Made by a program: the position numbers and the translations under genes. The notes under the pieces are model-generated. The model made no database searches. It had not been told where the DNA came from and saw only the letters and a program-made list of their open reading frames with translations. Positions 1-10,217 of a stretch of 64,000 nucleotides of DNA are shown piece by piece. Origin of the DNA: Euonymus europaeus (Eukaryota; Streptophyta; Magnoliopsida; Celastrales; Celastraceae); assembly GCA_963580455.1 (NCBI GenBank), contig OY756970.1, positions 4,154,001 through 4,218,000 of the forward strand, in the 5' to 3' direction. The first letter of the stretch is position 1; the number at the start of each line of letters is the position of its first letter.

Positions 1-444
1 GGATATTAGTGGGCTCTACTACAATCTGACCGTGAGAATCCACAGCTGGGAGGGTGGTTAGGGGCTGAATGTGAGGGCTTAGAACCCTTTTTAGTTGTGA
101 TACATGAACAACCGGGTGGATCATGGAAGATTGAGGAAGACCCAGTTCATACGCAACCTTCCCTACCCTTTTTAAGATTGGATAAGGACCATAGAATCGA
201 GGAGCTAGCTTAAGATTTCTTCGCTGAGCCACGGAAACCTGCCGGTAGGGGTGTAGTTTCAGAAACACCAAATCCCCAACTTGGAACTCACAATGGACAC
301 GCTTCTTATCGGCAAACATCTTCATGGAATTTTGGCTCTTAACCAAGTTATACTTTAAGGTCAGCAACTTGTCTTCTCTAGAACGCAACATCTCATCCAC
401 AGATTCCAACTTAGCTGTGCCTGGAACATAGGAGGAGGCACCCC
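1..444 (-). pseudogene. Integrase C-terminal module of the Reina-like element
   Basis: Translating the minus strand from about 444 to 1 in the shifted frame gives a continuous integrase tail. It includes the basic motif GDLVFLKLHPYRQ, a GPY-type motif (RFYGPYPILKRVGKVAYEL) and HPVVHVSQLK. This is the C-terminal region that in chromoviruses precedes or contains a chromodomain. It is one reading-frame step away from the upstream integrase core, so a small indel lies near 440. The end is cut by the window edge, so presence of a chromodomain cannot be judged. Confidence 0.75.
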
Positions 445-2154
445 ATAGACAGCTTCATACGGGCTTACCTTAGTACTGGAGTGGACTGTTGTATTATAAC
501 AGTATTCGGCCAAGGGCAACCAGAGTATCCAGCTCTTGGGATGGGATGAGGCAAAACACCGTAAATTTTGCGCGACAGCCTTGTTAACTGTCTCAGACTG
601 GCCGTCACTTTGGGGGTGATAAGCACTGCTATAATTTAACCGTGTGCCTTGCAATTGAAACAACTCCTTCCAGAACTTACTAGTGAAGATAACGTCCCTA
701 TCAGTGACAATGCTAGAAGGCATCCCATGAAGTTTAAAGACCCCATCCAAATAAACTTGAGCCACCTTAGCAGCTGTATAAGGGTGTTGTAAGGCAAAAA
801 AGTGGGCATATTTGGATAATCTATCCACCACTGTGAGAATGATTGACTTTCCCTTAGAAGAAGGAAGCCCTTCTATGAAATCCATACTAACTTCAAACCA
901 AGGAGCTGTTGGTATAGGTAATGGTTGGAGTAATCCTTGTGGTGGAGAGTTCATGTACTTCGTGGTTTGACAAATATTGCAATCTCGAATGTGATTTTTG
1001 ACATCAGTCCTTAACCCACTCCAATAAAAATTTTGCCGGGCTCTTTGTAGAGTTTTAATGAACCTCAGATGGCCCGAGACAGGGGCACCATGTATTTCAA
1101 ACAACAACTTTTTTTGAAGAATATGATTGTCTCCCACCCATAAGCGGCCTTTGTAGTAAAGAGTCCCCTGGTGAACTGAGAATTTATCTGGTAAAGGGTC
1201 CCCATCTTTCCACTTTTGGAGCAGTAACTGGACCTTCTTGTCCAGCAGGTAAGAAGCTTGTATCTCATGCAATATGTCACAAGTAGGAACTGTGATTGCC
1301 AATAATTCCGCGTCACTCGCTTTTTGTAAACCATGTTGCCGTGAGAGTGCATCAGCAGCAAGGTTGTCCAAACCTCTTTTATATTGCACTATGAAATCAT
1401 AACCAAAGAGCTTACTAATCCACTTTTGTTGGGTGATTGTGCCCAATGATTGGTCGAGAATATATTTCAAACTATGGTGGTCAGTCTTGACAATAAACTC
1501 ATGACCCAGCAAGTAGTGTCTCCATTTTTGAACAGCGGAGACTAATGCAAATAATTCTTTTTCGTATGTAGATAAAAGAAGTGTCCTACCTTTCAAAGCA
1601 GCACTATAGAAGGCAATGGGGTGACCTTTTTGCATCAAGACAGCCCCAATTCCGTCGCCAGAAGCATCGCATTCTATCACAAATGGTGCACCAAAATCTG
1701 GAAGAGCTAAAACAGGTGGTGTTGCCACAACATTTTTGAGATTATCAAAGGCAAGCTGGGTGGAATCAGTCCATTGGAACTCACCTTTGCGAAGCAACAT
1801 GGTAAGAGGCCTGACAATTGTTCCATACCTGTTAATGAATCGCCGATAGTATCCGGTTAGTCCCAAAAAACCTCGCAATGCTTTAATATTGTGGGGAGTA
1901 GGCCAGGCTAGCATAGCCTGCACTTTAACAGGATCAGTTTTCACCCCATTCCCATCAATGATATGACCCAGATATCCAATAGAAGAATTGCCGAATTGAC
2001 ATTTAGATTTTTTTACAAAGAGCTGGTGTTGGTCAAGTATGGACAGTACCCATTCCAGATGTTGAACGTGGTCCTCCATGGTGGGACTATACACTAGAAT
2101 GTCGTCAAAAAAAAGCCAATACAAATTTCCGAAGCACCGGTTTGAAGATGTCAT
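430..2154 (-). pseudogene. RT C-terminus, RNase H and integrase of the Reina-like element
   Basis: The frame opens with the RT catalytic stretch FFDDILVYS. It continues through the RT thumb (GFLGLTGYYRRF), an RNase H domain (VIECDASGDGIGAVL, later TDHHSLKY and AADALSR) and an integrase. The integrase shows an HHCC zinc finger ending CNICQTTK and DDE-core residues in MDFIEGLP, VTDRDVIF and YHPQSDGQSETVNK. Past the YGVPPP motif near 440 the frame runs into unrelated residues, while the true continuation lies in another frame (next feature). Integrase would insert the cDNA into chromatin. Confidence 0.87.
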
Positions 2155-2893
2155 TCATTAGAGCTTGAAATGTAGCCGGGGCATTTGTCAAGCCAAAAGG
2201 CATGACCAATAATTCATATAACCCCTCATGGGTTCTAAAAGCAGTCTTATGGATGTCTTCCTCTCGCATTCTAATTTGGTGATAACCCGACCTTAAATCC
2301 AAATTAGAAAAGATCGCCGCCCCATGGAGTTCATCTAAGAGTTCATCAATCACTGGAATTGGAAATTTGTTCTTGATGGTCAAGTGATTAATTGCCCGAT
2401 AATCCACACATAACCTCCAAGAAGCATTCGATTTTTTTACCAAAATCACTGGGGAAGCAAAAGAACTCTGACTGGTCCTTACCATTCCAGAAGTGACGAG
2501 CTCGTTAACCATCTTTTCAATCTCCAATTTTTGGCTATGTGGGCAACGATAGGCTCTTTGATTGATCGGTACCGAATTGGATTTGAGATGGATTGCATGA
2601 TCCTGGGTTCTTTTAGGAGGTAAAGAGTGAGGAATGCGGAATACATGCTCATATTTCTCCAACACTGGAACCAGTAGCGGATGTATTGTGTCCTCCACCC
2701 CACCTTCGTCACTTTCAATTGCATGCATTAATGACGTTACCCTTTCCATGCATTGCAACGGTAGAACTGGACCTTGATTAACCATTTCTTGTAAATTGCG
2801 TGGAACTCCTTTTAACAAGCAAGCAACCCCTCTATGCATGAATTGCATAGTCAAATATTGTAAATTCCAATTAATATCCCCCAAGCTCTTCAT
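2105..2893 (-). pseudogene. N-terminal reverse transcriptase fragment of the Reina-like element
   Basis: This minus-strand frame starts in the protease-RT linker and runs through the RT fingers and palm: LCVDYRAIN, then [15 protein letters not shown] and [13 protein letters not shown]. It stops just before the catalytic Asp-Asp pair. The stop follows a run of eight T (minus strand; A8 at 2107-2114 on plus). The catalytic motif then continues in the next frame in the following feature, so this is a simple homopolymer frameshift. RT would copy element RNA into cDNA in cytoplasmic particles. Confidence 0.85.
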
Positions 2894-2897
2894 ATCA

Positions 2898-2949
2898 GAT
2901 TTTCAGGTCATGCCTCTTGGCAGCTATGACGCCGTTCTGGGAATTAACA
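2898..2949 (+). other. Inverted 52-bp coding segment inside the Reina-like element
   Basis: The conserved protease-RT linker motif (PLGSYDAVLGIN) is expected on the minus strand between the protease and RT pieces. It is missing there, but it is encoded perfectly on the plus strand at 2898-2949. The flanking coding sequence on both sides stays on the minus strand. The simplest reading is a micro-inversion of about 50 bp with small losses at the junctions. Confidence 0.8.
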
Positions 2950-4422
2950 GGGCTCGCCCTGTAGAGTGAAAGGAACATAGCAATAAGTGCCTAGACTGTG
3001 CATCCGAGAACCATTTGCGAGCTTAATAGTCATGGTTCGTTCCAAGTACTCCCCCATCGCTGCTTGAGAAGCAAAATAGGGGTCCACGAAATTATGTGAA
3101 GACCATGTATCTACCAACACCCACATGGAGCAGCCATTAATGGAGCCATAAAGACTCATGGTTTGGTGGGTACTAAATCCAGAGATAACATTGAGTGACA
3201 AAACTGGATAATTGTCATCGGTAACGGGTGGAGGATTTGAAGAACTAGGAGGTGTTACTGAAGCGACCATGCGCTCACAGGATGTGCCCGAGTCACTCAC
3301 ATCGAGATCTTTGTCCTCCAAGGTGTCCAAAAGATAAATGCGTGGGTTAGCGCATTTGTGACCCTTGACGAAAATTTCATCGCAATAGAAACACAGACCC
3401 AGCCTCTTTCGCTCTTCCATTTGTGGGTTGGAGATCCACGACACTGGTATCTTTTTGGTCACGCCAGAAGTTCCCCCAGGGCGAGGAGAAGGAAATGTGG
3501 CAGAGGAGGTAGTGGAGACCTTGGGTGGTCGTGGAGTCCCATAACCTGGGTATGTTAAGGGTAAGGCGGAGGAGTGGGATGAACTAGGGAAGTTGAAAGG
3601 AGGGCTGGGTGGATGTTGAATGAGGGGTATAGAAGGACTTAAAACTGGTGGGTTTGGTGGAGTGACCAAGCGGTGGCTCTCTTCATGCATTCGGGCTAAG
3701 GCTTGAGCCATGGCTACAGAGGTTGGGCGGAGAACTTTGACTGGGAATCGGATTTCATCCTTAAGGCCGGATAAAAAGAGACCCAGTTTTTGCTCTTCTG
3801 ATAAACCCCGTTGTTTGACGGCTAAGTCTTCGTAGCGGCTAGTGTACTCTTCTACGGTAGAAACTTGGGTGAGGCGAGCAAGTTCCTCAATCGGGGATGC
3901 CAAAAAACTGGGTCCATAACGGGAGAGGAGGGCTGTTGAGAAAGACTCCCAATCGACAGGAACCCCGAAAAGTTCCCACTCCTGGAACCAGTTGGCCACT
4001 CGACCCTCCAAATAACAAGCGGCGATGGTAACCTTATGATGAAGAGGAGTGCGATAGAAACTAAAGTAACGGTTAGCCTTGTTCAGCCAGGTGACCGGCT
4101 CTTCCCCATAAAACTTAGGGAAATCCAGTTTGGGACCACGCAAGCCGCCAAGTCCCATATCAATCTCGTCACCTCCACCACGGCGAGGGTCTGGATGTCC
4201 CCTGTTGTTGTCGGGTAACATGAGATCTGGAGGAGGTGGAGGAGGGGCATTCACAACTGGTGGAATCGGGGGATGGATAGCAGCCTCGAGGCGCCGGTCT
4301 ATGACATCCAAACGTTGGAGCAAAGCGGTCAAGCCCCGCTGGTGGTCTTCCGCCCGGTGGTCATTAAGTAACCGTTGTTCATCATGTTGGCGTTGGTGGT
4401 CTTCCGCTCGTAGTGGGAACAA
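2944..4422 (-). pseudogene. gag-protease of the Reina-like element
   Basis: This 492-residue frame begins with a low-complexity histidine/arginine-rich N-terminus and proline-rich linkers. A retrotransposon gag core follows at about residues 95-230 (KLDFPKFYGEEP, then WFQEWE). A degenerate zinc knuckle (CFYCDEIFVKGHKC) lies at about 340-355, and an aspartic protease starts near residue 430. The protease active site reads VDTWSS where the family has D-T/S-G-S, so the invariant glycine is a tryptophan and the enzyme should be inactive. The frame ends early at a stop next to the inverted segment at 2898-2949, before the normal protease-RT linker. In an intact element this product would form virus-like particles and process the polyprotein. 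Confidence 0.85.
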
Positions 4423-4440
4423 ATCTGAAATGTAGAAGAA

Positions 4441-4857
4441 GGAAAAGAGCAGGAGTTCATAGGTTTATCCAGCAGTCAGGGCGTAGCACCTACCCTGTTC
4501 TTGAATAAAACCCCAAGATACAGCAGAGAGAATACGTTATAACCAAAAGGAAGTAATATTAATTCTTTTTATGAAAAACTGGCATGCACCAGCGCACTAC
4601 CATATATCCTCACATGACCACCTGTCAGAAAGATCCACGATTCCTTACGTAGCAAGTAAAGAATAATACGTAATTAAGCAAGTAACTAATTAATGTCTAC
4701 TACAAAACGACTCTACTACAAAACGACTACGTGTGATTTATTGGTAAACCATCTACTTGAGATAGGCCCCATGAAATGGCCCTGGCACCGAAATCATCAA
4801 AACCCAGAAGATAGGCCCAGATGTCCTCCTTGTTACTTCAAGAGCACGTTAACCATG
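4441..4857. other. Non-coding stretch between the two gypsy elements
   Basis: No credible gene lies here. By position it could hold the leader or 5' LTR of the Reina-like element, or the left part of the LTR-like remnant that resumes at 22754. No primer binding site or matching LTR termini were seen to decide. The last five bases, CCATG at 4853-4857, are the left target duplication of the large insertion. Confidence 0.5.
4853..4857. repeat. Left 5-bp target site duplication (CCATG)
   Basis: CCATG directly precedes the first TG of the 5' LTR and is matched exactly after the last CA of the 3' LTR at 22749-22753. This fixes both element ends and shows a single integrase-type insertion with no later rearrangement of the ends. 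Confidence 0.95.
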
Positions 4858-5340
4858 TGTAGTACCTCATTTTTGTCCGGGGAGATTTCTGTTTTAAAAA
4901 AAAGGGGGATGAAAATAAAATAAAAAATATTGGAAAAAGGAAAAAACAAATAAAAAAGAGCATCTCCAGTCAATTCCAAATTGGCCCAATTAAGCCCAAA
5001 TAACCAAATGCCCGTTGCTTAACCCATTATCCAAAACTCGCCAAAGCCCAACGGTTTCGGCCCAAACCCTACATCCAACCTACCCACCTGACCGGCCCAT
5101 ACAAACTTAAAACCCAACCAACCAACCAGCCCACCTAAAACTTAAAAACCTAACCCTAAAGACTTGGCCAAAAAAGGAAAAGCAATGGGAGGCCGAAAGG
5201 AGAGAGGCAGAAACGACAGAGAAGGTAGAGGGTGGTGGCCGACCAGGGTGGAGAGTGGTTGAGAAAGAAGAGATAATGGAGGGAAAGCAAAAATGGTGGA
5301 GAGTGGTTGAAGATGAGTGGGGAGGCAGTTGATTTTGGTT

Positions 5341-5348
5341 TATAAAAG
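5341..5348 (+). promoter_or_regulatory. TATA box of the 5' LTR
   Basis: TATAAAAG within a purine-rich context, about 485 bp into the LTR. It is the only well-formed TATA box followed by a plausible start region. The same motif is at 20962-20969 in the 3' LTR. Confidence 0.7.
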
Positions 5349-6300
5349 AGGAGACTGAGAGCTTTGGGGGCAGGAGGAGACGGAGAGAAAAGGGAAAAAG
5401 TTCAGTTCTTGAGAGGTTTTTTTCTTGAGAAGAAGAAGAACCCGAGAGGGTGGAAGGTAGAAGGAGATCGGAGGAAAAGGAAGAAACAGAGGGATCTAGA
5501 GGTAATTCCGACTTTTTTTAGAAAAGCTTCAATTTCTGTTCGTTTTCCCGTGTTGTTGATTACACATGGTAGTGATTTCACATGGCTAGTTTGGATTTTC
5601 TATTGGAGTTGTTTGTTTGTTTGCCTGTGCTTTGGTTTCCCTTTGTTTCTGTGTCTTGGTTTGGTAACAGGAAGATTGGATGGAAGGGAAGGAACCAGAT
5701 GGCGGCACTGGTACGCAGGGGAAAGCTGGAGGAAAGAGATGAACAGTAGCGGGCCAGACCTTGAGGCTTTTTGTGGGTTTTGCGCTGTTGGGCCAATTCA
5801 ATAGCCGGGCCAAACCTTATTTGTTTTCGGGCTGGGTTTGTTGTATTTGTGGGTTTAGGTTTCTGTTTGTTAATAGGCCGGGTTATGTTTTGTTTTGGGT
5901 GAGTTTGGTTTTGGGCTTGGGTTCATTAGTTTTGTTTTATGTTAAATGCTAGATTTAGGCTGTATGTTGGGCTTTCTGTTGACTATTATTAGGCCCAGTC
6001 AGATGTGGTTATTAGATAAATGGTAATGTGTTTTTTCTTTGATGGTGTGGGCCACAGGGAAGTACATGTATTGGGCCTGCTGGATTGTTTTGGTTTGTAG
6101 TAATAGGTTGGGGTTGAACTTTGTTTTCATAATTATATAGGCCCAAGAAATGTAATAATGTAGTAAAATAGTGAAAATTGTATAGATAGTATTACTTAGA
6201 TTAATATGCATGCTTATATTTAATCCCATGATTTATTTTGAGGTATATTTAAATAATTTCAAGGAGAGAATCAAATCATATGACTATATATGTTCAATGA

Positions 6301-6716
6301 CACAAATTTCATCCAAATTCGAGAATATCAAAGTATTGGTTTCTCGACACAAATTTCATCCAAATTCGAGAATATCAAAGTATTGGTTTCTCGACAATCT
6401 TTCATCCAAATTCGAGAATATCAAAGTATTGGTTTCTCGACGCCTTTTATTCAAATCTGAGAATATCAAAGTATTGGTTTCTCATCCACCATTTTTCAAA
6501 TATCCGAGAATATCAAAGTATTGGTTTCTCGACGCCTTTCATCCAAATTCGAGAATATCAAAGTATTGGTTTCTCATCCACCATTTTTCGAACAACTGAG
6601 AATATCAAAGTATTGGTTTCTCAATATCTTTCTTTCAAATATCCGAGAATATCAAAGTATTGGTTTCTCAAGATCTTTCTTTCAAACATCCGAGAATATC
6701 AAAGTATTGGTTTCTC
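6301..6716 (+). repeat. Nine-copy tandem repeat in the 5' LTR
   Basis: Nine units of about 45-48 bp. Each contains the same 25-nt core, first at 6321-6345 and last at 6692-6716. The core has inverted ends (GAGAA at the start, TTCTC at the end). It is identical in all nine copies, whereas the 20-23-nt spacers differ. A partial tenth unit without the core follows at 6717-6745. A short apparent peptide repeat in the frames is only a by-product. Confidence 0.93.
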
Positions 6717-7127
6717 AAGACATTTCTTCCAAACATCCGATTATTTCAGCTCCGTCCAAAGGAATTTTACAGTATTCGTTAAAACAATTATTTTCATCAT
6801 TTATTCAAAATTAATGAAACTTTTTTTTCCTACCAATTTAACCACAATCGATTTTTCCGATACATAAGATTTATTAAAACAATTTGAGACATACAAAAAT
6901 ATTTTTAAGGAAAAGCATAAATAATTTAAAAGGCAACCGACTAGGGAGTTGTGGGGTGCCTAACACCTTCCCCACACTCAATAGACCCCCTTACCCATTT
7001 TCTCTGGTTCGCAGGCTTAACATTTTAGTGTCCAATTGCACTATAATCAATTGGTGGCGACTCTTACATTTTTAATCTCTTTTTCTCAAATAGCGCCGGT
7101 ACGCGTCGTGATTTCGGTTGCGACAAC

Positions 7128-7145
7128 TGGCGACTCTGCTGGGGA
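7128..7145 (+). other. Primer binding site
   Basis: TGGCGACTCTGCTGGGGA begins two bases after the LTR end. It starts with TGG, as expected for pairing with a tRNA 3' CCA end. From memory of the family, Ogre-type elements use a tRNA-Arg primer with a very similar site; the exact tRNA needs a match against plant tRNAs. Confidence 0.8.
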
Positions 7146-7732
7146 ATACCAGGTTTTACTGAAGGGGTCGAGCCTTTATATTGATGTTTATGCTTTTTCT
7201 TAAATTTTTGATTTTTGTTTATTATGAAGTTTAATATCATAGTTTATTAATTTATATGCCATCGAAAACACACTATTTATTACACACACGTAACCCTATA
7301 CCCGGGTTTTCCTTGTGATTAGTGAGGGTTGACCTACCACCTTTTTAGGATTTACTTCCCTGTGTAGGTGGGGGAAGACACTCTCCTGGATTGACGTCCT
7401 CTTAAAGTATTAAGGGATGGACTTTTGTTATCCAAGTATGGATCAAAAGTCACATAATCCAGTAAACCTCTCGCGTAGTCGCGTTGTAGTTTAGATACAC
7501 AACCCAAATGCATATTAGATCTCCAGACGTGTTGGGATTATCTATCAAACTAGGAACAACAACGGCATCCTTATTTCTAACAGTTTATTGTTATCTTATG
7601 ATTGTACATCGTTGCACATATCCAAGTTGTGTTTGTTTTACATGTCCTAAATTGCAAATACCCTTCTTACTTTTTGTTCATACATACACTAGAGCACAAA
7701 TCTTTGTAATCTAATTAGATAGTACTTGCAGA
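7146..7732 (+). other. Leader between primer binding site and ORF1
   Basis: Untranslated leader of about 0.59 kb with no credible gene. It is the usual place for packaging signals, but none can be recognised directly. Confidence 0.6.
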
Positions 7733-9958
7733 ATGATCATACCGATAGGGACCAATGCACTAACATTAGAAGATTCCCAAGGGGTCAGGGAGAAGTTAGA
7801 AGCATTGCAAGAAAGATGGGGAAACAGTTTGAAGGAAGAGCAATTTTTGGGACCAGTGAAGAAAGTTACATTTCTAACTCAAGCACCAGCAGCCCTAGCT
7901 GAGTTATGGGAAGAACAAGATTTGCAGACAAAGAAAGATTTCAGAAATGCCTATGGATGAATCGACTATTTGTTGACCATACAAGCACCGGTAACTCTCC
8001 TCCAGGCAGCCATGCACCATTGGGACCCGGCATATAGGTGTTTTGTCTTTGGGTCAGTTGACTTGTCACCATTGATTGAAGAATATGCCGACTTATTGGG
8101 ATACGCTAAACACGCTAATAAAATCTACAATCCCGGAAAGAAGGCGTATGCAGAGGTCATTATTTCTAAGCTTCTTGGGATAACTACAAAGAAAGCCAAA
8201 GATATGGGGAAGATGCAAGGCACAAGATGGACTTTCCCGACTCAGATATTGATAAATTTTGCCAGAGAGAATTTCCATAGGGAGGAAGGGAGGTTCGCTT
8301 TCGCCATCATTGTTTATGGAACTGTGATTTTTCCACGTACAGGTGGGTATGTGGACAAAAGTGTTATTAACATGGTTGATGACGTCAGATACCGAGCAAC
8401 TCCAGTACCAGCAATATTGTGTGAAACAATTCGATCTCTTAATCATTGCCGTGTTTTCACTGAAGGGAGATTTGTGGGATGTTCACAGCTATTAGGAATC
8501 TGGCTCGTCAGCCACCTGAAATATGACAAAACTATCGGAGCACCCCTAGTCCAGTTTCAAAAGGATGACTATCAGCTCAGAGATCCCATACAGGATTATG
8601 AGAAATCTGGATTGCAGCCGCAAAAACCTTCATTTGAAAAATGGAGATGTTTGCTCAGCAAATTAGATGAGACAAAGGTGTATATGAAGGCATTATGGCA
8701 TAAATCAGATGGGCTACTATACAAATGTGGTAGTTTCAATTGGGTCCCCCTTATAGGCCCTTGGGGAATCACAAGTCAAGCCCCAGCAATGTTTTTCCGA
8801 CAAATAGGCGGGAATCTTTGTCGACCAGTGACACATGGCCTAAGGGAGTTGGAATTCTCTCTTGAGGATGATCAGGCAAAAATGATAATAAAACAGGTAG
8901 TGGAAGCTTGGAGTAATCCTCGAGGGGTAAAAAGGGGAGCTTGGAATACTCATGGAAAAGCTCGATACGAAGCATGGCATTTAAAGAGGGCAAAATCTCG
9001 AGTGGTCTTCGGTATAACAAAAGAAGAATCTGTAGATGCGGACCAAAAGAAAAGGAAGCGGGCCCGAGAAGATAAAGTAGTGGTTCAGAAAGTGGACGAA
9101 GAAGCAAGAGGAAAGGCGGCAATAGTAAAAGATCAGCCATTTTTAGAAGCAACCGTGGATGTTGAGAAACAAGAAGTGAATGAGAGCTTTCAATCGGAAA
9201 ATATGTCAAGCGATGACGAGATGGTAGGAGGGCCATCCGAACTCCCGGGGAAAGAAGCTAAAATAGTATGGAAGATGTTAGAAATGATGACAGAAAAATA
9301 TAAGAAGTATAAAGGGAAATTCAAGGAAGCAAAGGCGGAATTAGTTAAAAAAGAGAAACGGCAGTCACAAGAAGCCTTGATAATCGAGACTGAAGAAGAG
9401 AAAAGAAAGATGCAAAAGGAGCTCCAAGAAGCGTGCAATGAGATTAAGCAGCTTAAGGAAACAGTCACTATTCTGGAAGAAATAAACTATGGCGCAAAGA
9501 CAGAAATATTTGATAAAACCATACAACTGAAAAAGAATATTGTCGAGATTCACACACTAAAGGAACAGATGGATCGTGTTTTGTATGAAAATCAACTGAT
9601 CAGAGAACGATGTGATGCCTCAATTCAGCAAAAGGTGGCCGAAATAAGAGAGTTGAATCAGGAGAATAATTTTCTACATGAAGAATGGAGCACACTACGA
9701 GAGCAACAACAAGGTATTAATGACATGATCAGGATGGTAATGAGTCGAGCACTGCGTCTATCAGAATGGGCTAGTGATTATGAAATATACGAGCAAAATT
9801 TGAGGATGAGCCAGATGCTAAACACTCCAGAACTAGCTAAAGTTTCCTCATTTTTAGCAAGTCTTCGTAGTGATTTACGCGTGATCAGGGAGCAGATATT
9901 CCAGATTCAATCAAGAAGCTCCAATGTAGTTGAGGTGGTTGATGAAGAAGAAATGTAA
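7733..9958 (+). pseudogene. ORF1 of the Ogre-type element (plant-mobile-domain-like plus coiled coil), one in-frame stop
   Basis: 742 codons open in one frame except a TGA at codon 76 (7958-7960); the same frame continues from 7961. Codons from about 80 to 430 resemble the plant mobile domain / DUF7745 family (MHHWDPAYRCFVFG, RWTFPTQILINFAREN, LLGIWLVSHL, WVPLIGPWGITSQAP). Codons 430-510 are lysine/glutamate-rich. Codons about 510-680 form a long predicted coiled coil (KEAKAELVKKEKRQSQEAL, LKETVTILEEIN). Ogre elements are known to carry an ORF upstream of gag whose function is unknown. The start ATG at 7733 is the first in frame. CGA to TGA would explain the stop as a single C-to-T change, but the original codon is not known. 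Confidence 0.8.
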
Positions 9959-10217
9959 CATATTTATTTACAAATGCTTTCAATGAAATGATTTCTGCTA
10001 TTATTATCTCTTTAAATTGCAAAGATTTGTTAGATTTTGCACAAATCAGGATCACACTCATGCATGCTTTAAAAAGGGGATAATAAAAGAAAACTAATAT
10101 TTTTTTCATCTCCGTAATGTAGAGAGAGAGAGAATAAAGAACATATAAGCAAAAATAGCATCAGAAAAGCATCATCATCCCTATCAGACTCGCCTACAGC
10201 TAAAGCTAGCTAAGAGA
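9959..10217 (+). other. Spacer between ORF1 and gag
   Basis: No ORF. It contains a GA microsatellite around 10121-10132. How gag is translated downstream of ORF1 (reinitiation, splicing or a separate RNA) is not evident. Confidence 0.5.

Larger units (their letters stand above)
1..4440 (-). mobile_element. Ty3/gypsy chromovirus (Reina-like), degenerate, truncated by window edge
   Basis: Read on the minus strand, the order is gag, protease, reverse transcriptase, RNase H, integrase with a C-terminal GPY/F-type module, which is standard for a Ty3/gypsy element. The integrase tail with a GPY-type motif and the style of the RT and RNase H motifs point to chromoviruses, most like the Reina clade; this clade call is from recognition, not alignment. 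The coding region is broken into at least four pieces by frameshifts and a small inversion, so the copy is dead. The 3' LTR lies beyond position 1. No convincing 5' LTR or primer binding site was found upstream of gag (4441-4857). Confidence 0.9.
4858..7125 (+). repeat. 5' LTR of the Ogre-type element
   Basis: 2268 bp, TG...CA bounded. A TATA box at 5341-5348 suggests U3 is about 0.5 kb and the RNA starts near 5370. The rest is a long GT-rich leader, a nine-copy repeat block (6301-6716) and a conserved terminal segment with CACCTTCCCCACACTC and GGTGGCGACTC near the end. Short ORFs inside it are repeated exactly in the other LTR and show no gene features. It differs from the 3' LTR by seven substitutions and three small indels. 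Confidence 0.95.

Noticed and set aside
5150..5160. CCTAACCCTAAA telomere-like motif in the LTR
   Set aside because: Only a single partial copy; no tandem telomere repeat.
5364..5804. 146-residue ORF in the LTR (also at 20985-21425)
   Set aside because: It is in the untranslated LTR leader, crosses a possible splice site, has no recognisable domain and recurs simply because the LTR is duplicated.
6301..6716. Regular repeat-spacer pattern that looks like a CRISPR array
   Set aside because: It lies inside both LTRs of a plant retrotransposon, the spacers are related to one another, and there are no cas genes. It is a tandem repeat.
6210..6867. ORFs with a repeated peptide in the LTR tandem repeats
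   Set aside because: The peptide repeat follows directly from the 25-nt DNA repeat in changing frames; no start context or protein family.
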